Of a stretch of DNA of 33,267 nt, positions 6,717-15,436 are shown piece after piece. The translations under genes and the position numbers were made by a program. This stretch comes from JAAZGD01 sp034003765 (lineage in GTDB: Bacteria; Bacillota; Clostridia; Peptostreptococcales; Anaerovoracaceae), in NCBI GenBank assembly GCA_034003765.1, contig JAVEXZ010000018.1:1-33267 (forward strand), read 5' to 3'. A model generated the notes under the pieces. The model saw nothing but the letters and a program-made list of their open reading frames with translations. It had not been told where the DNA came from and did no database searches. Position 1 is the stretch's first letter. Each line of letters opens with the position of its first letter.

Positions 6717-9356
6717 ATGAAGGGTAGTTTGAAGGGGAATTTGATTCATGTTCTAACAATTTTTTTGTTGATATTCAGCCTTTTAGCACCAGGGCTTGCG
6801 GTGCCAGGTCAAAGTGCAGGGGCTAGTCCCACGGATGTAACAGGCCACTGGGCTTATACCTATATTGCTAGGGGGATCCAGCTTGGCTTTATATCTGGCT
6901 ATCCTGATGGAACATTTTTGCCGGATAAGGCTGTTAGCCGGGCAGAGTTTGCTAAGATGGTGAATGCTGCCTTGGGTAACACTGGCACCGGAACTACTAG
7001 CTTTAAGGATGTTCCATCCTTTGAGTGGTTCTATAATGATGTTAGTAAGGCAGTTGCAGCAACCTACGTAGATGGCTATGGAGATGGGACATTCCTTCCT
7101 AACAAAGCCATTACTCGCCAAGAAGCAGCTGTTATGATTGCTAGAATTGTGCCTTCATACGGAGTCAGTGGCAATCTAGGGGCCTATAAGGACGGTTCTA
7201 AAACTGCAGAGTGGGCGGCGGAATATATGACAAAAATTGTAGGGAAAGGATATCTAGGAGCCTACGATGACGGCCTTCTCCATCCTGATGATAGCCTTAC
7301 AAGGGCACAGACCGCAAAGATTATTTGCAGTATTTTAGACAAAGAGACCATTGTAAAGACTCTTACAACAATAAAGACAAGTGATAGTGTTGCCAAAAAC
7401 ACCCTATACACCAACGCCATTACCCTATCAAAAGATTTGGCTGAGGGGGATGCCACATTCCAGAATTGCTCACTTTTGGGAGGCCTTATAGTGAACGGAG
7501 GCGGAAAGTCTACTATCACTTTAGAGAATAGTCGTGTAGCCTTACTTAATGTAAATAAGGCAGACTCTAGTGTTCGAGTCTTGGCCAAAGGAGCTACCAC
7601 TATTGCCCAGACTCAAACTCTGGAGACCTGTAGCCTAGAAACCACTAGTTTGGCAGGGGGAATATTTGGTAAGGGATTTGCTAGTGTTGAGATTAGAAGA
7701 AATGCTGATACTAGTCTCACTGGCTTTTTCCCCTTGGTTAAGATGGTGGGGTCCAGCGGGGTGGCGCGTTTAGAGGGATGTTCTGTGACTTCTCTTGTTG
7801 TCACTTCAGATGCAAAGAATGCCCACATCCATCTAGACAGTAGGTCTGCGGTAGCAACAACGGATGTTAATGCTGTGGCTGCTTTTCATGGAACAGGAAC
7901 AATCAAACAAATGAATGCTAATGTCAGCGGTATTAGCTATGAAACAAAGCCAACTAACTGGACTTTAGCTTCTGGTGTGGTTGCTCCTAGCCTAACAAAC
8001 CCTGATCTAAAGGCCGCTTTTGTGCCTGACAATGGAGCTACAGGAATCGCCTTGGCGGTAAAGCCCACTATAACATTTTCCTCAGAAATCGAAACATTTA
8101 AAGGGGATGCAGTTACTACCGCATACCTAAAAGATAATCTGGTTTTCAAAAAAAGTACTGCCACTGGGGCCGATGTTAGCTTTACAGCGGCAATTAATAG
8201 CGACAAAAGAACTGTGACAATTACACCTAGTGGTAATTTGGACTCAAACCAGGCTTACTATATTGGTTTTGTCAAAGACAAATTCAGATCTATAGGGACT
8301 AAGGAATCAATACCCGCCAAAAGTGTGGTTTTTACAACACTTAACAACACTCCAACTGTTTCTATAGTCCCAGCAAATGGCTCTGTTCAATTTGCAACTA
8401 ATGGTTCACTAAAGGTTACTTTTTCTGAAGCTGTATTCACTAGCACAGGGGCTGGGCTGACCACAGCTTATTTAGCAGAAAATATTACTCTTGTTAAGGA
8501 TTCTGGCGGCGGCAATCTAAATACTAGCGCTTCAACTTCTATAGTTGGGAATGTGGTAACCCTTGCTCCACCTGCAGGAGGATGGGAGAATGGGGGATCT
8601 TATACCCTTACGGTAAAGGGGTCTAGCTTTAAGAATGCTGCAGGGATTAATCTAGGTCAGGCCTTATCCACATTTACAGCAGGTAATATGGCTCCTACTA
8701 TGGCTCTAAGCTTAGGTACAATAGGGTCTTCAAGTGTAAGTGTCAATGCTAGTTCTACAATTCCTGGCCGTGGATATTTCGTGGTTACGGAAGTTACCAC
8801 CGGAGCTATAACTCCATCTGCAGCATACCTAAAGGACGGGAAAGATTGGGCAGGGATAAGCCTTCCATCTGGAAATAGTCGCAATGGAGGCATTGGAACA
8901 GTAAGTTCAAGCTTCTCTTTAACAGGGCTAAGCTCTGGAAAAGAGTATATTGTCTATGGGGTTGCCTTTGCTAACGGAAGCGACTCACCAGTTGTATCAA
9001 CCGCCAAATTCACCACTCCCTTGCCTGAAGCTACACTGACTTCTTTAGTATGTGCATATACAGCTTCTGGAGGAGCCGTGGTTAGCAGTAATGTTTTAAC
9101 CTCGGGCACCATGAATGTCAATATTCCCTCTGATGCAATAAGTATAGCCGCTATTAGCATTGCGGCAACTGCTCCTGAAGGGGTTAATATAGCATTCACT
9201 GGGGGTGCTTCTGGAAGTGGAGAGACGACTTTTACTTCATCTATTGATATGTCTTCTTTAGCTTCAGGAGGCACAGTTACCATTACCATAACGACCTCAA
9301 AAGTTTCTCACACACCAAAAACATACACCTTGATCCTTACAAAAACCTCCAGCTGA
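6717..9356 (+). CDS. Large SLH-domain S-layer-type protein
   Basis: This is an 879-residue exported protein. ATG at 6717 is preceded by an ideal GGAGGAGG site. The signal peptide is residues 1-35. Three good SLH motifs follow: about 38-82 (GFISGYPDGTFLPDKAVSRAEF), about 97-145 (YVDGYGDGTFLPNKAITRQE) and about 160-205 (YLGAYDDGLLHPDDSLTRAQ). Residues about 225-425 look like a right-handed beta-helix with short repeating strands. Two Ig-like modules of the SbsA/Big_5 type follow (about 429-540 and 543-657), marked by AAFVPDNGATGIALAVKPTITFSSEI and VPANGS...LKVTFSEAV. A fibronectin-like stretch (about 660-770) and a cadherin-like C-terminal sandwich (771-879) end the chain. This layout is that of a structural S-layer protein or large surface adhesin. 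It is the only complete plus-strand gene here. Confidence 0.9.
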   Translation: MKGSLKGNLIHVLTIFLLIFSLLAPGLAVPGQSAGASPTDVTGHWAYTYIARGIQLGFISGYPDGTFLPDKAVSRAEFAKMVNAALGNTGTGTTSFKDVPSFEWFYNDVSKAVAATYVDGYGDGTFLPNKAITRQEAAVMIARIVPSYGVSGNLGAYKDGSKTAEWAAEYMTKIVGKGYLGAYDDGLLHPDDSLTRAQTAKIICSILDKETIVKTLTTIKTSDSVAKNTLYTNAITLSKDLAEGDATFQNCSLLGGLIVNGGGKSTITLENSRVALLNVNKADSSVRVLAKGATTIAQTQTLETCSLETTSLAGGIFGKGFASVEIRRNADTSLTGFFPLVKMVGSSGVARLEGCSVTSLVVTSDAKNAHIHLDSRSAVATTDVNAVAAFHGTGTIKQMNANVSGISYETKPTNWTLASGVVAPSLTNPDLKAAFVPDNGATGIALAVKPTITFSSEIETFKGDAVTTAYLKDNLVFKKSTATGADVSFTAAINSDKRTVTITPSGNLDSNQAYYIGFVKDKFRSIGTKESIPAKSVVFTTLNNTPTVSIVPANGSVQFATNGSLKVTFSEAVFTSTGAGLTTAYLAENITLVKDSGGGNLNTSASTSIVGNVVTLAPPAGGWENGGSYTLTVKGSSFKNAAGINLGQALSTFTAGNMAPTMALSLGTIGSSSVSVNASSTIPGRGYFVVTEVTTGAITPSAAYLKDGKDWAGISLPSGNSRNGGIGTVSSSFSLTGLSSGKEYIVYGVAFANGSDSPVVSTAKFTTPLPEATLTSLVCAYTASGGAVVSSNVLTSGTMNVNIPSDAISIAAISIAATAPEGVNIAFTGGASGSGETTFTSSIDMSSLASGGTVTITITTSKVSHTPKTYTLILTKTSS

Positions 9357-9388
9357 TAACTGAGCCCTTGTGTTATATAAAGAAGTGT

Positions 9389-9450
9389 CAGTTAATTATA
9401 AGAGCTGGAGCTGGGACTTTTAATCAAGTCCTCTCTGGTAATTAAAAACA
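9389..9450 (+). other. Structured 3' untranslated stem-loop
   Basis: Within the SLH transcript, GGACTT and AAGTCC pair around a six-base loop (TTAATC), flanked by AGAG/CTCT and an outer TTAATTA/TAATTAA pair. There is no U-run, so it is not the terminator itself. It may stabilise the message end. Confidence 0.4.
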
Positions 9451-9471
9451 AGGTTATAATGAGCAGACTGA

Positions 9472-9504
9472 TCAGCCTAATATATAATATTAGGCTGGTT
9501 TTTA
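9472..9504 (+). terminator. Rho-independent terminator of the large SLH gene
   Basis: CAGCCTAATAT (9473-9483) pairs perfectly with ATATTAGGCTG (9487-9497) and is followed by a T-run (9498-9504). It lies 116 bases after the stop codon. Confidence 0.85.
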
Positions 9505-9514
9505 TTAGCGGGTC

Positions 9515-9739
9515 ATGACATACTCCCACCGCTTATAGAAGTGGGGGCTTCTCCTTCGAGTAGCCTATCGGCTACAGCATAAGGGACCTATCCCCGTGTG
9601 CCCCAGGGCTATATATTATCTCGGCTTAAATAAAGACAGGTAAAGATTTGCCTGTAGAAGGGCGCCACTACAAGGTTAAAATTTACAGGGTGGGTGTGCG
9701 GACAAAAACCTGGGCCGAGTATACAAGAGGAGGTTCCGC
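9515..9739 (+). ncRNA. HEARO / IscB omega-RNA-like structured element, apparently orphan
   Basis: The block begins right after ATGA (9515-9518), the insertion-site motif known for HEARO elements of the IS200/IS605 group. It is dense with hairpins. CTCCCACC and GTGGGGG pair near the 5' end. GTAGCC-TATC-GGCTAC is a perfect hairpin, followed by GCCC/GGGC. A long-range helix CTCGGC (9620-9625) with GCCGAG (9714-9719) encloses ACAGG/CCTGT and other stems. It ends in AAGAGGAGGTTCCGC directly before an ATG, as expected where the RNA runs into the nuclease gene's leader. By family knowledge the guide would be the 5' flank, about 9499-9514. No nuclease follows. Alternatively it is another IS200/IS605-type end fragment. 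The structure is clear; the family assignment rests on memory, not a search. Confidence 0.5.
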
Positions 9740-9784
9740 ATGTTCACCTACAAACAAAGAATAAAAGCCCTGGAATTATCCTAG
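9740..9784 (+). pseudogene. 14-codon remnant of an element-encoded ORF
   Basis: ATG at 9740 follows a strong AGAGGAGG site (6 bases away) and opens MFTYKQRIKALELS, then TAG at 9782, which falls in the end of the convergent 1880-codon gene. The KALELS segment loosely recalls the PLMP motif region at the start of IscB proteins, but the match is too short to trust. The strong ribosome site without a gene suggests the element was truncated on its right side. Confidence 0.4.
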
Positions 9785-12700
9785 AACAATCGGTGGATTC
9801 GTATATTAGGCTTTATTCGGTCCACCTGGAAACGATATGTGCCAAGGCCTACACCTGTTTCATCTCTCACGGTGCAAACAACTTGATAGCGTCCCACCCC
9901 AGCAAAGTCAGGTAAGGGGAGGGTCAATATCTTGGGATATATACCTCCTCTGCCGGCTTCTATACTTTCTTCTTGAAAAACTCCTATCAGTTTTTTGTCC
10001 TGGTAGACTTCCGTGGTAAGGGTAAGAATATCCTTTTCTTCATCGTCTAGGCCAATCTGAATTCTATATCTATCCCTATAGCCCACTGCCTTGTTCTTCC
10101 ATAAACCATCCACCGAAACTTGAGTCCGGATATCCGTAATCCAAGGAGCTGTAGCCGTACCTTCAATATAAAAGGTTATGGTCTCCACATTGGAGGTTTT
10201 ATTGAAGTCAAGGTAGCCTAGGGGATGGCCTAGTTCATCCTTTGGACTATCCCTTCTGGCAGGGTTATCTTCCTGCCAATGCTCAACCACATACTTTCCA
10301 TCTATATAGAACCTTGGAATTGATTTGTCCAATATCTTCCCTTGGTCTGGATGGAAGCCATCATTAAAGGGGGTATGGGTATATCTCCAGTATTCTCGCC
10401 TTGATGGGTCATCTTCATAGTCGCTATAAAATAGATCATAGGCCACTAGCTCACCCTTTTTGTAAACCAGTGTTTCTCTAGGTTTTTCTGGGGCTTTCTC
10501 TATTATCACTGACTTCACTGTTACAAAATTGGGAGTCCACTTTGTCATGAAATCCTCAGACCTATGTGATCCTTCTTCTGCATAAACCTTTACTCCTTTT
10601 TCAATTGAATATACTTGGAAGTCTCTCCAGTATAGGGGGCCTTCCCCATTAACTTTAAGTGTAAAGATGGTTTGCCCTAGATAGCTATCATTTTCTAGGA
10701 ACATGGTCTCCCTATTACCCTCCTCGTCCAGTTCATAAAAGTATGCACCTTCAGAATATGCTTGGGGTTTTCTTGATGTTTCGAAAAAGCTTACACCACC
10801 AAAATCCCCCCAGGCCCCATTATATGCTCTTGCATGTAGACGAATAGTTTGAGTCCCCTGAAGGCCTCCTAGATTTACCCACCAGTCCCCTGGAATCTGC
10901 AGGGGCACTGACCCATATACGCAGCGTCCAAGAGCCATCCACACATGGCCCGGGGGATACCAGGTCCAGGTTACATTCCAGCTATTTTTCGATGATGCAG
11001 CTGGTCTAGAATAAAGTAGTACGTCGGTATCTAATGCGAATTGCCCTGGGGTGATCGATATATTCAGCATTCTCTCGTCAGAATTTAGGGTGGTTTTTAC
11101 AATTCTCTCATCTGTTAGATCAGTAAAATTTGACTTCACATATTGACCTGGAAATCCTCTATAGGCCATTAGCTCTGGAGGGGTCTTCAGTTGGCCTTTC
11201 CCATGAATATATCCATCCTCTAGGAGGGTCTCTGTGACCTCAAGGTCTTCTTTATCCTGGCCCCCAGCCTCAACATAGCTACAGGTTAAGTTGTCTATAT
11301 ACAGATACGATCCCAATGGAAGGGTTCCGTAATCCAGGGTAGAAAATGCCAGGGTATTTAGCCCTTCAGGTAAAAACTCTGGGGATGTATAGATACCAAC
11401 ACTCCCAGTAATACTAGGTGTTTTATGCCAAGGAAGCCCATTTAGGAAAGCTCTTGTTGAAGTCACCCCCTTGCTCCTAAGATTATAGTCAAAGGAAAGT
11501 AGGGCCTTTACTCCTTGGGGGACTGTAAATGTTATTGTACTCCCATCAGAAAATACCCTATTGGGACTTCCACTTCTACCGCTATTAAGATTTGCCCCCT
11601 TATAGACCCCATCTGCAGTTCTACCTGCAGGAATTTGGAAGAAGGGATTTTCCTCCCCCCCATTAAAGTCTTCTTTTTCAGTGTGGGTAACCCGGTAGGT
11701 ATCCGAAGAAGCCCCCTCCTCTTCTCTACTTTGTGAGGAGAATTCATAGGTCACAGGGATATTGGATCCTTCAGATACCTTTGGTCCTTCTGAATTCTCG
11801 GCTCCCTGAGATTCCCCAGATCCTCCAGAACCCTCAGTTCCTCCAGAACCCTCAGTTCCTCCAGAACCCTCAGAGCCTCCAGAACCCTCAGAGCCTCCAG
11901 AACCCTCAGTTAAGCCCTTTACTTCATATTCATAATAGTAGGTTTTATTGGGGTCTAGAGCAAAGCTTCGGCTTAATGTGGCCTCTCCTTCTCCTGTGGC
12001 TTGTAGTTCCAAAACCCGCTCATACTTTCCTTCCCCTTCAGCCACCTGGTCTGCCACCTCCTGCATATATAAAGCATCGGGGTCCTCCCTAATGTAAAAT
12101 ATATGGAGGTCCTCCTCATGTTTGGGAAGTATTCGAGCTAGAACCTCGTCTCTTGTTTGATACCTAAGCAAGGTTTTGGCATAGAGGCCCGTCATACTTT
12201 GAGAAGGGTCGGTGTTAACTGCATCATCATTATATGTATAGGAAGCGGCCACAAGAGAATGGGCGGTGGACCCGTATTCTCCTGCCATTCCAAAGGCAAA
12301 GTCCCCAATTCCCGTATAAGCCCAGGCTCCAGTCACGATATCAAATGTACACAGGTATGCAAACTCTGTGTAGTAGTTCATAACACTTTCCCCGCCCCAA
12401 ATACAGGCCCAAAGTGCCCCTGTTTGAACATAGACCTTGTTCCCCGCCTGCATAGAAAACATAGGACGGCCAACGTCAGTTCTAAAGCCTCTTGTTGACC
12501 TCATGGAAGCCACAATATTGGTCCCATTATTTACACCAAAAACTCCAGTATAATTCCAATATGAAGAAGACCCTCTGCCTTCCCAAGATGCGGTAACAAA
12601 GTTGCAAAGGCCCTTTTCGTCGTAGGCGGGAGTTACGCTAAATGTTCTCTCTGTATTCCATCCCGAGATAGTCTTCTTGTAGACATTGTCCTTATCATAA

Positions 12701-15423
12701 ATTCGGATGCTGGATGTGCCCTTAATTCCCAAAATGAGGGTTCCTGCGGTATCTATTCCTAGGCAGTGGTATGAGGCATTAGCACCATCTTGTTCAGTGC
12801 CTCTTATTCTAGAAAATGTTAACTTTTCTGTGGACAGGTCGAAAAAACCCCGATTGACCACCATGGGGCTTCTTTGCTCAATGAAGTGAATGCCCCCATC
12901 TAGGCCTTGGGTTTTACCTCGTATTTGACCAGAGTAAATCTTGCGATAGGAACCGTCCCCAGTATTTAGGGCGTAGATCCCATCACTTTTTATGGAGTAG
13001 ACTAGGTCGGCTCCCGAAGAAGACCAATAGTTATCCTCTCCTAGGGTTGCCGGTATCTTGGTTAAATAGGACCCGTTGTCCTTTGAAATTATTAGGGTGC
13101 TGCCCCCATACCTAAAAAATAAGTAGCGGCCATTGTTGTCGTGGGCAAAACTATCTCCTTGGCTGAGGCCTATTTCCATAATCTCTGAGGTTATGGAAAA
13201 GGTCCAGTTCACTTGGCCATTTCCTGCATTTCTTGATGTAATGGTATAGGGCATTAGGGGGTAATCGTTGTGAGTTCCTCCATTCCAGGTGGCATTAATG
13301 GTATAGAGGTTTTCCTCGTCCACTGAAAACCATTTGTTCTCCAAAAACCCATTGGTTCCATTGAAGCCAAAGGGAAGGGCCACCCAGGTTCCAGGATAAT
13401 AGCCCCTGATTGGTGGGTCGCTAGGGTCGTTGGGGTTGTTGGGGTCGTCAGGGTTGTTGGGGTCGTCTGGGTTGTTGGGGACGCTAAAGCCGATTATGTT
13501 TGGGGGAATGGTCTCAATCTGGATTTGCCCATCTATCTCTTTTTGTATGAGATTTTTTTTCAAGATGTTTTTATTTTGGGCTAACAATCGGGCTTGAATC
13601 TTTGAGTTAGCTATAAAGAGGATGGTTGCTTTTTTGGCGAAAAGCGGCTCGATTAGTATTTTAGGGGGAATGTTTTCCACCCTAGTCTCTGCTGTAATCT
13701 CGGCCTCTTTATAGTCAGAAGGTAAGACGTATTCCTCCAGGGTCTCTTCTGTCCAGTGGTCCTTAACCTTTAGCTGTACTTGAACCCCACCAACACCTTG
13801 TTTTATGAAGGAGACTTTCTTGCCTGTTCCAAAGGATAGGTCCGCGAAGCCTGGCAGGGTTTCTATGTTTTGTGGGCCTGGTGTTTGAGGCTTTCCATCC
13901 CCATCTTGAGGGAGAATTCTCCAGGTGCGAGAGAGTTGATCCCCATCAGAAAGAGATACATCCTCAAACTTGATACGACTTTCATTGCTGGCTTTTTCAC
14001 GAAGAAACTCTTCAGGCAGGTCTATTAGTGGTTGAGGGGGAAGGTCTGGAGCCACATGAAAATCCCTTGTTATTTCGTCAAAGCGGCCTCTTGTGTCCCT
14101 ACAGTAAACCTTGTATGTAAATTCTTCCTCCACAGTATTCTTAGTTAAGAAGTCAAGTTTTACCTGGGTAAAATATGGGTCAGCGGAAGCCAGCTGAATG
14201 GGTCTGGTCTTAATACCTTGACTATTTACTAGTTGATTTTCTGAATTGTCTACTTGATGGCAGAGATGAACCACCTCCCCAGTGGTGGCCCTAGTTATTT
14301 CTGCCCAGAGCTTATCTAAGGGATAAAGAGGGTGGGTAGCCACAACAATGTTTAGGGTCTGCTTTCTGTTCTCCTTTTGAACCCCTCCAAGATCCACTAT
14401 GAGGGTGGGGGTTTTTCTTACCTCTATGTTTTTCGTATCTCGGAAAATAGCACCATTTTTTGCTGTAACCTTTAATGTAACAGGAAATGTTCCCCTTGTG
14501 TTAAAGGTAAGGTCTGCTGTTGTTAGGGAGGTTCGCCTATTGGTGGCAGAACCTCCTGGTTGAAATGAATTGGTGGCCAGTTTTTCTTGGTACATTCTGT
14601 ATGCCGAATAGCCCTCACCCTCTACTGTAAAGGTTGATGTATCCCAGGCCTCCACGGTATGGCCTTCGTAGGTCCATCCTGGCAAATTCAAATGAGCCTC
14701 TCCACTTATATCTAGGAGGGGCTCTTCGGGTTCCTCCTCATCTTGTTCTTCCTCTAAGCTATAGGAGAATACTATGGGGATAAAGTAGAGGTAGCCTTCT
14801 ACATTTGAGTCATAATTTTCAGAGCAAGGGTCCATGAGATTCATAGCCAGGATTATTTCTTGGGAAGGGTTCCCTAAAAGGTCAATTATGGCTTGTTTGC
14901 CAGACTCTCCTTTATCTAACTTTGCTTTCACATCATAAGGGCTCCCTTTTTTTGCTGAAAGGGTCATCCCATAATTAACGTTGATGTTGCCATTGGCTGG
15001 GTTATATGAAGGGCCTCCTGAGACTGTTAGGGATGTAACTGAGTAATCATAATAGTATTCCATGTAGCTGCTTCTATCCCAAGAATATTGAGGATTCCAA
15101 TGATAATGAATGCTGTCATCAAAATCAAAATATCCCGGATTTTCTGGTGGGCTAGAAGGATTAAATGGATGAACATCTACTGATGTAGCCTCTTTGGGTA
15201 GTGTATGTTGGTAGGAGTAACTTATGGTTCCCCCAGGCTGCCAGCCATTTTGCCATTGGCCTGCAGAATTTTTCCAAACAAATACAACTCCTGTATCCAA
15301 CCTAAAATGGGGGGTTTGGACAATCTCGCCATGGGAAACAGAGGGCAAGAGGGATAGGGTTATTAGGAAGGTAACAAGGGTTATTATTATAACTTTAAGG
15401 TCTTTGATTTTAAGTGTTATCAT
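9781..15423 (-). CDS. Very large exported multidomain protein (1880 residues)
   Basis: ATG at 15423 follows GAGGT closely, 13 bases after the stop of an SLH gene, so the two form an operon. The signal peptide is residues 1-32 (ends SVSHG). The N-terminal part is beta-rich with an acidic EEEQDEEEPEEP stretch near 225 and Ig/PKD-like modules (about 245-600). A Pro/Asp/Asn linker (about 646-671) leads to a beta-propeller-like region (about 672-1130) with recurring Trp/Gly-Tyr strands. A Gly/Ser/Glu linker (about 1168-1228) is followed by jellyroll-like sandwiches and a C-terminal Ig-like domain. No SLH motif, sortase signal or membrane tail is seen, so attachment probably depends on its SLH neighbour. 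Similar giant proteins occur in other Clostridia, but I know no function for them. The ORF is intact over 5.6 kb. Confidence 0.75.
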   Translation of the reverse strand: MITLKIKDLKVIIITLVTFLITLSLLPSVSHGEIVQTPHFRLDTGVVFVWKNSAGQWQNGWQPGGTISYSYQHTLPKEATSVDVHPFNPSSPPENPGYFDFDDSIHYHWNPQYSWDRSSYMEYYYDYSVTSLTVSGGPSYNPANGNINVNYGMTLSAKKGSPYDVKAKLDKGESGKQAIIDLLGNPSQEIILAMNLMDPCSENYDSNVEGYLYFIPIVFSYSLEEEQDEEEPEEPLLDISGEAHLNLPGWTYEGHTVEAWDTSTFTVEGEGYSAYRMYQEKLATNSFQPGGSATNRRTSLTTADLTFNTRGTFPVTLKVTAKNGAIFRDTKNIEVRKTPTLIVDLGGVQKENRKQTLNIVVATHPLYPLDKLWAEITRATTGEVVHLCHQVDNSENQLVNSQGIKTRPIQLASADPYFTQVKLDFLTKNTVEEEFTYKVYCRDTRGRFDEITRDFHVAPDLPPQPLIDLPEEFLREKASNESRIKFEDVSLSDGDQLSRTWRILPQDGDGKPQTPGPQNIETLPGFADLSFGTGKKVSFIKQGVGGVQVQLKVKDHWTEETLEEYVLPSDYKEAEITAETRVENIPPKILIEPLFAKKATILFIANSKIQARLLAQNKNILKKNLIQKEIDGQIQIETIPPNIIGFSVPNNPDDPNNPDDPNNPNDPSDPPIRGYYPGTWVALPFGFNGTNGFLENKWFSVDEENLYTINATWNGGTHNDYPLMPYTITSRNAGNGQVNWTFSITSEIMEIGLSQGDSFAHDNNGRYLFFRYGGSTLIISKDNGSYLTKIPATLGEDNYWSSSGADLVYSIKSDGIYALNTGDGSYRKIYSGQIRGKTQGLDGGIHFIEQRSPMVVNRGFFDLSTEKLTFSRIRGTEQDGANASYHCLGIDTAGTLILGIKGTSSIRIYDKDNVYKKTISGWNTERTFSVTPAYDEKGLCNFVTASWEGRGSSSYWNYTGVFGVNNGTNIVASMRSTRGFRTDVGRPMFSMQAGNKVYVQTGALWACIWGGESVMNYYTEFAYLCTFDIVTGAWAYTGIGDFAFGMAGEYGSTAHSLVAASYTYNDDAVNTDPSQSMTGLYAKTLLRYQTRDEVLARILPKHEEDLHIFYIREDPDALYMQEVADQVAEGEGKYERVLELQATGEGEATLSRSFALDPNKTYYYEYEVKGLTEGSGGSEGSGGSEGSGGTEGSGGTEGSGGSGESQGAENSEGPKVSEGSNIPVTYEFSSQSREEEGASSDTYRVTHTEKEDFNGGEENPFFQIPAGRTADGVYKGANLNSGRSGSPNRVFSDGSTITFTVPQGVKALLSFDYNLRSKGVTSTRAFLNGLPWHKTPSITGSVGIYTSPEFLPEGLNTLAFSTLDYGTLPLGSYLYIDNLTCSYVEAGGQDKEDLEVTETLLEDGYIHGKGQLKTPPELMAYRGFPGQYVKSNFTDLTDERIVKTTLNSDERMLNISITPGQFALDTDVLLYSRPAASSKNSWNVTWTWYPPGHVWMALGRCVYGSVPLQIPGDWWVNLGGLQGTQTIRLHARAYNGAWGDFGGVSFFETSRKPQAYSEGAYFYELDEEGNRETMFLENDSYLGQTIFTLKVNGEGPLYWRDFQVYSIEKGVKVYAEEGSHRSEDFMTKWTPNFVTVKSVIIEKAPEKPRETLVYKKGELVAYDLFYSDYEDDPSRREYWRYTHTPFNDGFHPDQGKILDKSIPRFYIDGKYVVEHWQEDNPARRDSPKDELGHPLGYLDFNKTSNVETITFYIEGTATAPWITDIRTQVSVDGLWKNKAVGYRDRYRIQIGLDDEEKDILTLTTEVYQDKKLIGVFQEESIEAGRGGIYPKILTLPLPDFAGVGRYQVVCTVRDETGVGLGTYRFQVDRIKPNIRIHRLF
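11820..11915. repeat. 18-bp in-frame repeat coding a Gly-Ser-Glu linker
   Basis: About five copies of an 18-bp unit (CCTCCAGAACCCTCAGTT and a GAG variant) encode SEGSGG/TEGSGG hexapeptides in the flexible linker of the 1880-residue protein. Confidence 0.85.
13410..13485. repeat. In-frame repeat coding an Asp-Pro-Asn linker
   Basis: A degenerate repeat of about 15-18 bp (GGGTCGTTGGGGTTGTT type) encodes DDPNNPDDPNNPNDP, a rigid or calcium-binding-like spacer before the propeller region of the 1880-residue protein. Confidence 0.75.
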
Positions 15424-15436
15424 TTACCTCACCCCC

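Noticed and set aside
11733..12092. 119-codon plus-strand ORF rich in LQNPQ repeats
   Set aside because: It is the antisense reading of the Gly-Ser-Glu linker repeat in the 1880-residue protein; it has no start signals.
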